Positions 48,338 through 59,922 of a stretch of DNA of 64,000 nt are shown here, in pieces. The notes under the pieces were generated by a model. It was not told where the DNA came from and did no database searches. It saw only the letters and a list, made by a program, of their open reading frames with translations. Source of the stretch: Argentina anserina (taxonomy: Eukaryota > Streptophyta > Magnoliopsida > Rosales > Rosaceae); assembly GCF_933775445.1 (NCBI RefSeq), contig NC_065878.1, positions 18,984,395 to 19,048,394 on the forward strand, read 5' to 3'. The position numbers were made by a program, and so were the translations under genes. Each line of letters starts with the position of its first letter. The stretch's first letter is position 1.

Positions 48338-49891
48338 TCAAGGCTCGTAAATGCACTCACCCCAGCCTGAAAAAGAAATAGGTGAAGAACGTCGAAGTTA
48401 TCAGATTTGAAGGCAAAAGAGGAACTAGCTAGTATTTTTCAATGCAAACGAAAAAAAGAAAAAGGAATTCAAAGGGAGTAAAGATCTCAACATACTTGGG
48501 TTGATGTTGGTTAATTGGGCGCTTCCGTTGAAGTCACAGTCGTAATCGTGGCGGCCGTACTTCTTGTAGTAAACATCCATGAGGTAGGTTGCTTTAGGCA
48601 GGACTGTTTTAGCACAGCATTTAGCACCAACCGATACGTCGTTACAATGCACCTTACTGGTGCCGCACAACCAGTTTATGTTTTGCTGCAAAACTGCGTC
48701 CGATACCCCTGGTTTTGGTACGTACGCACCACTGTCTCCTTGGTGGTTTTTGATCGGGTTTGCTTGGTTGGGTTGATGTTGGTCCAGATGGTCCTTGGCC
48801 ACCAGCCTAAATCAGAAAAATTAATTTGAAAGTTTTACTTGTAGGGCATCATTCAAAAACAGTGTTCTTATTGTGCATTAAATCTCATTCATGCTCTAAA
48901 CCATCCATTTTTTTATTGCAACAAAATTCATGTCGAGAAACTGCATGCATGATTGTACCTCGATATAGTTGCATTTGCCGTGACCTGAATAATGGAAGAA
49001 CGAAAGCAAGTTTTATTATATATAGAAACTGCAGTTGAGCGCCAAAGGGAAAAGAGTGATCAAACTATGTATATAATGTATATTGACGTACGTACTTGGG
49101 TTGCTGATGGTGATGAGTCCGGTTCCAGAGAAATCGCAGTTGAAAACTTGAAATTGTTACGACCCTTGTCCCTTGATCAGATAGTAAGAATTCATGGCGT
49201 AGGACGCCCGAGCCCGGATATCGTCGTCAAAGCAAGCACCATCCGGCTGAATGGGGCCGCAGTCCACGCCCTGATTAGTGCACACCCAGTTTATGTTTAC
49301 TTGCAAGTCTTGTTGGCTAGCCTGTTGCTTGGCTATGCACCACTTATTGCCTCGGCAACCAGGTGTATTAGGTGAACCTGTTCCAGTAGCCGATGGATTC
49401 GAAGCAGGCCCTGATTGGCCAAATTTGCACGAGCCATTACCTAAGAAAAGAACAGGCGAAAGAACCCTGAATGTGGTCAGGCCTTCACTTGCGTGTACGT
49501 CCCTTATATCCTCTCAGCTAGCTCCGACATAAGAAAATTACGAGAAATTAAATAGACGAATGAAATCATATAACGCACTTCGATCGGCGGAGGTGAGCTG
49601 TGCCGATTGAGTGAAATCACAAGTAGCACCCGTTGAGCGGAAGGCATTGAAGTAAGTAGTCATAGCGTAGGAGACGTTAGTGCTGAGATCGCTGGTAAAG
49701 CAAGAACCACCTGGTAGAATTGGCGAACAATCTACACCTTGTTGGGCGCACGCATAGTTTATGTTTGCTTGCAAAGTTTGATCGGTAACGCCTGGTTTCG
49801 CTATGCAGAAGTCGGCGGCTCTAATTGTGGAGGCCAATTGGAGAAGAAAGAGAAGGGAGTAGACGAGCTTGGTGGTGGCCATTGTTTTCAT
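48338..49891 (-). pseudogene. Three-X8/CBM43 gene with coding breaks (probable pseudogene)
   Basis: Exons on the minus strand, placed by homology: 49891-49579, 49440-49096, 48984-48959, 48806-48496 and 48366-48338. The N-terminus MATTKLVYSLLFLLQLAST (Met4; Met1 is MKTM) repeats the signal peptide of the two other X8 genes. X8 number 1 is intact: DFCIAKPGVTDQTL, NINYACAQQGVDC, PGGSCF, TCDFTQSAQLTS. X8 number 2 (NKWCIAKQQ, NINWVCTNQGVDCG, SYAMNSYYLIKG) hits a TAA at 49159-49157, because 7 extra bases (a cccttgt repeat) precede it; 8 further extra bases restore the frame before FNCDFSGTGLIT. X8 number 3 starts RRQWCV and then has a 4-bp cgta duplication near 48722 that shifts the frame of KPGVSDAVLQQNINWLCG. 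All introns and splice sites look sound. A shortened product with one full and one partial X8 could still be made. Sequencing error is possible but three separate errors are unlikely. Confidence 0.85.
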
Positions 49892-49959
49892 GATGTTTTT
49901 TTTTAATTACGAGTCTGCAGGGAGGTGGATCCTCTCCTTTATGCGTTCATCCTGCGCAG

Positions 49960-49962
<3 letters not shown>

Positions 49963-50003
<41 letters not shown>
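49963..50003. repeat. (TA)n microsatellite at the promoter of the three-X8 gene
   Basis: A TA run of about 40 bp lies 70-110 bp upstream of the three-X8 start codon, where a TATA box would be expected. Confidence 0.95.
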
Positions 50004-50007
<4 letters not shown>

Positions 50008-50019
50008 GTCACAGTTTTC

Positions 50020-50115
50020 AGTTAATTTTTTTCACCATAAGTGAATCAATATTTATGTATGTTATTTAAGATCGTCTATATAAAATTTCATCTAAATTGA
50101 CAATGTAAGGTGAGA
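50020..50115. mobile_element. Half copy of the AT-rich fold-back MITE
   Basis: tcaccataagtgaatcaatattt and the following aagatcgtctatataaaatttcatc match one arm of the element at 17517-17935. The partner arm is not seen, so this is a fragment. Confidence 0.7.
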
Positions 50116-51070
50116 CCCATTTTATGCAAACACTCGTTAACTCACATGGTCTGATGCTCAATTTCCTAACGTGTACTCTTAGTGCAACTGAATCGGAAAC
50201 AACTATTTCAAGAGTCCTAAAACTATATGCAATTACCTTGTTGGCAAGTATAGCTCACCACACTCCAAATCATAGCTTAAAAAATATCTCACCACCCTCC
50301 AATATGGACTTGTGATATCTCCAACCCCCACATTGATTCTCCTTGGCCCATATCGACCTTTGGAGTTTGGAGCTTGGATACTGAACTTATAACAGAAACA
50401 ATATACAGGCCTGTCAGGCCGATAACTTCTGCAGTACCATACTACCATATTGTTAATCCATGTGAACATTAATTTACTGATTTTCCAGAAATATGAAATG
50501 CATCTTCTTGCGTCTGTAACAAAATGGGAAAAGTAATGGATACAGAAACAGTAGCATATCTCTCAAGCTTTATTGTATTTATTTGGGTGAAAGAAAAATT
50601 TATACTCCAAGAAAACATTCTGACTGGGGAGAACGGAAACTCAACAATGGTACAGAAAGGAAAACGAAAAGATTACAATGACTAAAATTCCTTGGCCGAC
50701 AAAAATAAGGACAAGGGATACATTTCAAGAAGATCACAAAGAACAAAAACAAAACTGGTGCACCATAGTCAACCAAGTACCAATTCGGCGATGTGCTGGA
50801 CTGAACCTGCAGTGATTCCAGAACCAGATTGGATTGCTTGATGGTTGTGCACTGTAGGTGAAAAGAATATTGTAAGACTCCCCAGCAGAAACAAAATAAT
50901 GAAAATGTTTCCAGTATAGTATATGCCTCAGGTTATTGCTATTTCGTGTTGGTGATGTGAACCTCTGCCCTTCATTCTGGTTCTCACTTATTCGATGTCA
51001 TAGGGGAAAAAAAGAAATTCTGAAAAGCCGCAGTACAATTCTCTCTCATCTCAAACTCCAAAAATCTATA
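50116..51070. other. Intergenic; 3' region of the DUF506 gene
   Basis: No gene recognised. The right part is probably the 3' untranslated region of the leftward gene that ends at 51075, and it may contain one or more untranslated exons. Confidence 0.35.
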
Positions 51071-51074
51071 CATC

Positions 51075-52786
51075 TCAAGGATTCCGGAACAAAGAATAAC
51101 TCCTCAAAGGCTTGTGTCTCCTGATATTATCATTGCTTTTGGGCTTCAACAGTCTATCTGCTTCTATTTCAGACCGAAGCAGGGACTGCAGCATATTCAA
51201 ATGTCCACTGCATTGCTTGTGGCCAAAAGAGAAGACACTATTGCCATCGTGTTCATCTAGATTGAACTGTCTCTGATAAGGTGACTGCCATTTTGCTTGC
51301 AAATAAGCAAGTGATCTCCATGGAGGAAGAGGCATCGAGTTTTGCTTGAGGGAACATCTAGCTGCATCAACCATGACTTGAAGGAACTGTTTCAACCTTG
51401 TCAAGGAGCCCACATAAACAACTGGTAGTGAATTCAATATCCTGTCGTATGATTGAACAGCTCTAGCTATTTCAAAGTGGCTTCGAAAATCAATGTCAAT
51501 GATGAGACGTTCAGAGTTCTCTGTATCACTGTGGTAGACCACATCTATATATTCATGATCCCCTGGGATGATACAAAACATTAAAGTCAGAATGACTGAA
51601 ATTGAATTTCACAGTCCTCAATAAAATCAGAAAATCTATAACACATTATCACTCAGTTAAATTGAGCACAGGACACTATCATAGAAGCCATTCCTCCACC
51701 TATTTTCAATTGCTTGAAACAATTGAAATGGTCGGGGGGGGGGGGGGGGGGGGGGCGTACATGGAAACTAATAATTGCAGAATATATCTTGAGGGATCAT
51801 GAATGACTATAACCAACAGATAATAACACCGAGTAGGAAAGGACAACCCTGCTTCTATGATAAACATTTGGCGAAAGTGAAGAAAGGCATACCTCCAGGA
51901 ACCTTTCCACTGCCCTGCCATCTAGCCGAACACACAGCCGCATCGTAACCAGACCGCCTGAGAAGCTTTACCAAAGTTGACTTGAGGCAGCTGGCATTGC
52001 ACGGACCCGGCTTGACAACATCAAGATTGTTTTCACTGATGGATAGTATAAGAGAATGAACCACTGATGCCAAATCATTTTCGTACTGAGCCACCGAGCA
52101 CTTGTAATACTGTTACACAACACAAAGACCACCATCAAAACTATGCACATATGAACAACTCGAACACATGAACTTCCTCAAATTTCAATCCGAAAAGCTA
52201 AACTCAGTTTCCTGACTGCACTGAAATTGCAGAATCTTTAAAGAACATAAACTGATCCTGAGTATCGCAATTCAACTCGAAATTTCGCTTCGGACTAAAT
52301 TCAATTTACAGACTCTTACAACTAACATAAACTCATTCAAATATCCCAATTCGACATCGAAAGCGCAAAATTCAGCTCCTAACTAAGTTCACATTGCAGA
52401 AAATTGATCGAAATTTCACTCCAATTCAGCATTAATCCACAAAGCGAATTCAATTTCATAACATTAAAACCAAAACCTAGCTATTTAGGAAATTTTCGAG
52501 CTCTAATTCAAACTCTACTAAAACAAAACCAATCATTAAATTCGTAAAATTCAACGAAAAAACTCAAAGATAATCGCACCTTAATCTTATCGGCGAGGTG
52601 AGCAAGATCGGAGAAATGAGCGGAGTCGCTATCGGAGCTACACCACGACTCCCCGCCGGCGCTGCCGTTCTCCAAGAAATCGCTGACCATCAAAGCCAGG
52701 TCGTGCTCGCTCTCGTGGCTCAAAGCCCCTCCGATCTGACCTCTCATCCAAACGTCACCGCCGGCCATCATAACACGGCAATCCAT
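51075..52786 (-). CDS. DUF506 / PDDEXK-like family protein
   Basis: Three exons on the minus strand (52786-52580, 52109-51893, 51562-51075) give 912 nt, 303 residues, with consistent phases. The family (PDDEXK_6, formerly DUF506) is plant-specific, related in fold to restriction-like nucleases, and of poorly known function. Family blocks visible: MVSDFLENGSAGGESW, CSSDSDS, an N-terminal helix (YYKCSVAQYENDLASVVHSL), LVKLLRRSGYDAAVCSARW, and the signature RLIIDIDFRSHFEIARAVQS followed by SLPVVYVGSLTRLKQF and PPWRSLAYLQAKWQSP. The last ~45 residues are basic and look disordered. The second intron (51563-51892) contains a 22-base G run on the plus strand. No signal peptide. Confidence 0.93.
51734..51755 (+). 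repeat. 22-base poly-G run in an intron
   Basis: An unbroken run of 22 G on the plus strand (C on the coding strand) within intron 2 of the DUF506 gene. Very rare in AT-rich plant introns and able to form a G-quadruplex. Confidence 0.9.
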
Positions 52787-54205
52787 TCTCTCTCTCTCTC
52801 TCTCTTCCCCAACACGGCGTCGTTTCGCTCCTTCTTTCCTCCTCCGGATTCTATAACCGTCAGAGAACCCAACTCCGGTTCATCTTGTCAAAGACCCGAA
52901 AGCTTCCTCCTCAAATTCAGCTCCCAATTTCTCAACCGAAAAAATTAAGCGAAAAATAAAAAAACGACACGAAATTCAGAAAGGAATTGCAAGAATTACG
53001 AGAACAAAAACTGCGTGTTTTTTTGTTTTGTTTTTGTTTTTAAATTCGTTAGTTTTGAAGTTTTCGGAGACGAAAATGAAGCTTAACAACTCCGGTCTGA
53101 TCAATTGAAGAAGGGAGAAGATGGAGAAACCAAAACGACGGTGGCTTTCGTTGCATGGGAGAGAGGCTTCATATATAAAGAAGTCCCGGGGAACTGGGTG
53201 GAATGACGGAACTAGCCTCGCCGGATTACTTAAGGACCACGAAATCCTCGTTTACGCAGCAACAGTGGATAAGGGGAGGTGAGATTGTATTTGGACGGTA
53301 ATTGAGGCTGGTGCTGGATTCGTCTCTTTGAATTCAAACTTAAGTCGTTTTGGGTTTTTTTTTTTTAAATTACTGTCAAGAATTATCTCATTTTAAAAGG
53401 AAATAACGAAATTATAAAGGTGCTGTACCCAACCAGATTACACCTAATTTTTGTGGCGAAATGACTAAATATTGAAGTGCAACCAAAACGTGACCTTGAC
53501 AATTCAGTTTCCCAACTATGGGTAGAATGGGAATACCGTGACAGCAATAATAACTAGATTTATATTGTACTTGGGACCAAGTCACAATCCACTTGAATTG
53601 AAATTTTTTGGCTCAATGGAGATGACGTGAGCCATGAAACACCAAACGCGGTTATATTGTATTAATTAAAAATGAAGCAATGAAAATATTACCTCCATTT
53701 ATTAAACTTATATAGTAGATTGATCCGTGGGGTTGTCGGGTAGTACATATGAAGTAATGGAAATCAAGATAAGGATTTTTCAGATATTGGTGTTTATTTT
53801 TTTATAAATGAATCACACGTTTGTGTGACATGACGTGGTCGTTATTTCAACACGCTCTCTCAAAATAGATTTTTCACTCACGATGTGTAATAATTGACAT
53901 ATAAATGACAAGTTATCTAAACAATAAAAATTTGCTGAAATCTAATAGTTTTTTTTAGTACGAAGGTTGTTCTATTCTGAAAAGAATAACAACATAAATA
54001 AAGAAAGAAAGGAAAAGAGAAAAGAAAAAAACAAGAAGAAAGAAGCAAGAAATTGAAAATGATTTGATGCGAAAGCGCGGGGGGCGCCAAACGGGGGACC
54101 ACGCGCTCAGAAGCAGTATATTTCATTGTCGTTCGACTACTTTGAAGAAGACGAGGACATTTGGCACGCTGTGAGTTGATGATGGCAATTCACCTAAAAT
54201 TACCA
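52787..54205. other. Upstream region of the DUF506 gene and intergenic sequence
   Basis: A CT-rich leader (tctctctctctctcttcccc at about 52787-52808) directly precedes the start of the DUF506 gene. The next few hundred bases are probably its promoter. No gene or clear element is visible in the rest; a short GC-rich patch occurs at about 54070-54110. Confidence 0.4.
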
Positions 54206-54209
54206 AACC

Positions 54210-54267
54210 AACCAAAGTCATGCTTTCTGTAATCTAAAAAAAAAAAAAAAAACCAAAGTCATGCTTT
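54210..54267. mobile_element. Minimal poly(A) insertion with 17-bp target duplication
   Basis: aaccaaagtcatgcttt is present at 54210-54226 and 54251-54267. Only ctgtaatct and a run of ~16 A lie between. This is the clearest of the ultra-short poly(A) insertions in the window. Confidence 0.7.
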
Positions 54268-56515
54268 TCATGAATGGTCTTATAGAGCAAAACAAAACTA
54301 GTTCATGCTTTTGGTATTGGATGGTCGGTTAGTTAGAACCGGGAAGCATCCTGTGCTGCTATTTACAAAGAACCATCCAGTTGTCTTCCGCGACCTGATC
54401 GTTAAGTGGTGATAAGGCGTGTCATGAATCGTATATTTGTATTTTCATACGGACAATTCACGGTGTATCTCAAGAACTTAAGTCACTCATTTAAAACTAG
54501 TGATTCTTGAAAAGCACCAACAAATATCGTAGTGTAACTGGGGATCGAAATCGAAAGATTTTGACCAAAAATCCTCTTAACCGAATCACTACGCTACATC
54601 CTTAAACATAGCAGCACACTAGAGAAGACTACTATATAATGTATTAACCATCCATTGACTTTATACTCTGAACACATCGTATTCTATCCTATTCTATCCA
54701 GCAATTTCCAAATTAAAAAATAGCCCACAAATTAGGCCAAGCCAGGCTGGAGTGAGGAAAAGCATATGCAAAGACTCAAAGGCATGAATAGACTAATAGT
54801 TGATGCATCTATCACCTTGAAATCTGAGTATTTCTGCTAGGATAAGTTTATAGCAATAGAAGTCCAGAAAATTCTACCCTACAATATAAGTGGGAATCTA
54901 ATGATTGCAAAGATCATTGGAAAAGTGGACCTGGAATCAAATTATTGATGGATTTATTGAATTTGTTTATGAAAGGCTTGTGCAACAAACTAGCATATGT
55001 CCACAGTTCCATACCACAGAATTGTTTATGATGACTAAGTAAGTTGAATCACAACAACAGCAGGCAGCAACTTTTAAAAATTGAGTTCAACATCCAACTA
55101 CTCCTAATATTTTCACACATTAATCATTTTACTTTAATATTTCCTCCATTTAAAGTATATTTAGCCAAACCCATGAACTGCATCCAGGATTAGGCTAAAA
55201 CGGTTTCTGACTATCCGTAAACCCCTTTCAGCCGGAAGAAATAATATAAAGTGCTTATTAAACCAAAAAGCTTCTTTAAGTGCTTGCAAGTGCATTCCAA
55301 GCACTTTTGTTTTCCACAAAAAAGCTCCCAAGGCTTCAGCAGAAGTGCATCAAGCAGAAGTGCATCAAGCAGAACTGTAAAAGCACTTCTTACAGAAGCA
55401 CAGGTAGACAGGCCCAGCATTTTCTGGGAGGGAATGAGGTTACTTGAGGGTTAGGCTTATGCAGCATCAGTCCCCTCTGTTTATGGGTTGTGTGTTGGCT
55501 AACAATGAACACCAAAACTAGACAAACCAAATGCATGTGGCAGAAAGACTATTTAAAACCTCTTTGATCCAGAGTGGAGACAGAGGGAACATGAGGCATG
55601 TTATGGCTCTATCTACTTGAGCCACCGAGGAATATCCAAATGTCCATCTTATATTTGTAAACAAATTCTCTATGATGACTCTGAAACTAAAAATAGGCTG
55701 CCAAGGAATAGTAATATAATGTGTATAGGCATTAAATAATTATATACAAACATAAAATAAAAAGAACGCAGATGCTGGGGGCATTTTCTTTTCTTTTCTC
55801 GTTCTTTGAATGTTCAGTTCTTGTGTATTATTAGTGAATGCATGATCAAAAACAGAATATTGTTGGTATTGCAGATTGTACCCACCTAAAGCTCTTTCCC
55901 AAGCAGAAGGGGATTGGCAAAAGAACTCTCATTCACATGCAACTTCATATTTTAGAAGAGCATCAATGATTTAGTTTCATGAAACAGATTTTAAGTTTGC
56001 AGTAGCAGAGCCAATTAAAGAAGATATTCTCATAATTTAATAGGAAAAAAAAAGGATAGAGAATAAGTGCTTCTCATGTGTTGGTAAGTCTGATACATAG
56101 ATTAACTGAAAAAAGTAAGTCAAGCAATCACACAACTGGTATAGTAGATATGAGTCGAAGGTAGCTACTCAAAGATAGACACAGTACAAGAATGATTTGG
56201 ACAAAATGATCATGGTAGATGTATAAATGCCTATAATCTGCATGTAGTCTCAAACAAGACAGACAGTATGACAAGCAAAAGGCTTCACATTAATGTTGCA
56301 CCGTAAGAAGGAAAAGGGGAACTTTGGATAATTTACTATTATGCAAGAACATAAATCTTCTGGACTGTATTGTTAAGACTTTCAAGAACTTTAATAGAAA
56401 GCATGATTACGTACAACAAGATTATGCTTAAATTGTTGTCCAAAGTGCATCACTACTTGCCTGGGAGCTAAATTAGTGTTTCTGGCAGAAGTAAAGGGTA
56501 CCTGTTGACACCACA
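54268..56515. other. Intergenic; possible MITE remnant
   Basis: No gene recognised. At 55250-55405 a patch rich in aagtgctt / agcacttct carries two exact tandem copies of agcagaagtgcatca (about 55350-55379); its ends pair loosely and it may be a small hAT-like MITE. The rest is AT-rich and featureless by eye. Confidence 0.35.
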
Positions 56516-56521
56516 AAGCTT

Positions 56522-58816
56522 CTACCGTTTCCGCAGAGGGCGCTGAAAAGGCAGAGAATATAGTCAAAGATTGTATAAACCATCTGTGGATGTTTGTGTC
56601 TCTATGTGTGTACGTGTATGCTTCAGCAGGCTGACAATTGTATTGTCAGATATGCATTGTAAAAAATATAGCAGGGTCACAGTTGCTAATGAAATCAAGT
56701 GATCACTACTACAGTTTCACATTCTATTAAGCAAGGAAACCAAAGTCTGGATCACAAAAAGGACATAGTTCCTTTCTGCGGGTGTGTTTCTGTCTGTTTA
56801 TATACAGGACCTAGCACGTCTTTTGATAACCAACTCTGGAGTCTGGAATATGATTGGAAGAATGAATTAATCAAACGAATATGAGCTTTGCGAAAATTTA
56901 ACACAGATATTACTAGCTAATATGGTAAATGGTCACTTCACCTCCCTCCGTTCTACTAACGAAAGAAAACAAAGAGTAAAGATCACATAAGCACTTACTC
57001 TCTGAATGTTATCAGTTGCTTGTGGTCTTCTGGGAGGAATTCTGTCCGGATTTGGAACCAGCTCTGGACTGCCGTGCTTATAAAATGCCTGTAAGGCTCT
57101 CCCAACAAATGGACGAACTAAATTCACTTCCATTGCGGATAGATTTTTAACCTGCAAGTGCAAATTAGAGATCAACTCTGGCACACAAATCAAAGATGAC
57201 ACTACACAGCTCATCATATTTGATTCACTCAACGCTCTCCTCTCATAAAGGGAGACAATGTCTTTGAACAACATTATACATGTCATTCAATTGTGTAATG
57301 AAGGATACACTTCTGTAGAGAAAATACCAACACATGCATGATAAGGAAAAACATACCTTCACTGCAGAAGAGCGAGCATCCTCAAATGATTCTAAGCTGG
57401 TCTCGACCTTATGAAACCTTACATCCCTGATGTCTTCAATAAGAGACCTCACCTATTACAGCCCTGAGGTTAGTGAAAATACCAATGAACAATTAAATAA
57501 AGGTTAGATAATTCTTCAACTCACCGTGTATACATCAGGAATGTCGCCACGCGCACTATATCAACAAAATTACACCCGACATTAGAACACTTGGAGAATA
57601 CAAAATAGATTTTATACAATGTTTTTATACTTACTGATCAAAAAGAAGCCTTGAAATTTCCACGTAATGGAAAGGTAGGACTTGAAAAGATTCCTGAGAG
57701 TCACGCTCCACTTCCAAAGTCTGGGTCAAGTTTTCTGGTTCCAATACATAAATAAGATAGTTAACACCTCCCCCTTTTCTTCTCTGCGTATGACATTAAT
57801 CTTGGTACATCTTATTCTTGATTACTCGAAAATATACAATCCAGAATGATTGTTTGTTAGATAAATGAAATTGCAACAAGTCAACTGAATGGTAGGGAAG
57901 ACATCTTATTCTTAAGTCTTAACTGAACGCAACATGTAAAATAAATCATTATGTCCTGAAACTGTTACAGGTTGAATGAATTCTAAGTAGTACTGTAAAT
58001 GCTGACCCTAATCTTCCCTGATTCCCAACAGATGATATGAATGAGCGTGTATGTGACACACATTATCAACAACTGAGGTTAAGTGACTTAGCCAGGACAC
58101 ACAAGATTCTAAGGTAAAGAATTCTAACTTCACCTGAACTTAGTTATCTTTATCCAAGATAATACACCCAAGAGTTCTATCAATGTACCGGGGGTAGCGA
58201 GACACCCTTAAACTATAGCAATCAATAGGAGACATATTTCAGAAATTCTCAATAAAACAGGCAGCTTGGCAATGTTAATCAGTTAACAATCACAAGTTCA
58301 CAGCTGTGAACCAAACCAATCCGCATTTTCCATAGCATAACATTTGCATCAATTAAACTGGAATTCTCCCAACACTAAATAACCAAGACTCACCGACCGA
58401 CATCCAATCTGGGAGTCGAATTGTACATTTTCCCCTCTTCTTCAACGCGATTGCGAGCCACAGCGGGACTTGGGCAGGCATTTGGGGGAAGAATGGACCA
58501 AAATCTCCCTGCAAGCAGTGAAAAGCAGTTACCAAAGTTCTGAAACTAACTGAAAACATGGTCTAGAAACATGTGAAAACTGAAGAACACATACACAGAT
58601 AAGGGTGAGTTTATCCATTCGCATATTGGGGACAATCTCCAACAACTCATCCTCCGCCATAAACTCAACCTGGGCAGTTTAAATTCGGAATTAAATTCGC
58701 GGCAGGAATCGAAATAGACAACAAATTAAGCCAATTGAACAGATAGTAGGGGTGAGAGATTGAACAACCTCTTCGGCGGAAAAGATGGAAAGATTAGGGT
58801 CAGATTGGCCGGCCAT
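56522..58816 (-). CDS. PSF2: DNA replication complex GINS protein PSF2
   Basis: PSF2 is one of the four GINS subunits of the CMG helicase (Cdc45-MCM-GINS) needed to start and move replication forks. Eight exons on the minus strand: 58816-58769, 58669-58595, 58508-58394, 57734-57635, 57555-57525, 57452-57357, 57151-56999 and 56542-56522. They total 639 nt, 212 residues, close to the ~210 of plant PSF2. The start [19 protein letters not shown] leads to [79 protein letters not shown], then [20 protein letters not shown] and [20 protein letters not shown]. The basic end RPLRKR is on a 7-codon last exon. All junctions are GT..AG. No lesion. Confidence 0.97.
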
Positions 58817-58829
58817 CGTTTAGATTAGT

Positions 58830-59922
58830 ATGGAGATGAAGATGTAAGACTGATTCGGGAGATTTGAGTTTAAAAGAGAGGCAAAGGAGGGTCAGAGATG
58901 CGAGGGATGAGAGGATTGAGAGCTCGAACTAGAGACTGTGGGGTGTATCGAATTGAGCATGATTGTGTGAAAAAGAATTTTTTCTTTTTCAATTTTAATT
59001 TTAATTTTAGTTTTGGTATTTATGAGCCCTAACTTCTGATGGCGGGAAATGAGTTTTCGGGCTTGAGGATTTAACGTCACATTGTTTTTTTTTTTTTAAG
59101 CATCACATTGTTTACTGTGGTGAAATAGTAAACTAGTGAGTAATCATAGGGTTTCTTAAATTTTTCTTACTTTACGATTTGAACAACAAGAAGAACAAAA
59201 CGGTGTCCATATTGTCTCTCCACAGTCCAACTCTGTTTATCTTATAGATTACTAAATTATTGAAATATCAAACTATCTTGATATAAAATTAGCTTAAAAG
59301 ATAATAAGTTGTTAAAAATTATAATTTATTTCTTTACACGATCTTTTATTTTGCATAAGATAAACTTAAACCTAAAAATTAAATTAGATTAGATATTTTG
59401 TAGCCGTTATAACTCCTCTATTTACGGTTCATTCATCTTCAACCATTCTCATTCTTCTCCATAATAATAATAATAATATCTTCTACCAGTATCACTAATA
59501 GAAAAGGTTTTAGTACCGGTGTATCATATATGCACTATATGTCTAATTAGCAGGTCTAACGTTAAGTTTAACTTATACATGTATGATGTGTCACATGCCT
59601 CTTTTTTGTTTTGAGATCTAGTTTGGAGTCTTAAATCATTTTGTTGTTCTATGGTTTAATTAAATGATTAACCGACAATGAATGGGTACTTCAATTTAAC
59701 ATAGTCGGGTTAGCTTCATTCGTCTGGCATAAGACACCAAGACCGTAGTCAATCATGATCTTTTCTTAGTAGTGATTATTAAAATAAATATGGAATAAAA
59801 AAGTGGTAAATAGGTGAACAAAGTAAGTTTAAAATTGAAAAAATCTATGTATGGTGAACAAAATATTATTGAAAATTTGTATTTTTGGTATTGAAATGGG
59901 GTGAACAAAATAAATCTGAAGA
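58830..59922. other. Upstream region of PSF2 and intergenic sequence
   Basis: The first ~250 bp are the likely PSF2 promoter. A minimal poly(A)-type insertion is at 59077-59113. A (taa)n microsatellite lies at about 59461-59477. No gene seen. Confidence 0.35.
59077..59113. mobile_element. Minimal poly(A) insertion (minus orientation)
   Basis: tcacattgttt occurs at 59077-59087 and 59103-59113 around a T run followed by aagca. It is an 11-bp duplication flanking a reverse-oriented poly(A) with almost no body. Confidence 0.5.

Noticed and set aside
52598..52948. 116-codon plus-strand ORF
   Set aside because: Antisense shadow of exon 1 of the DUF506 gene plus its CT-rich leader.
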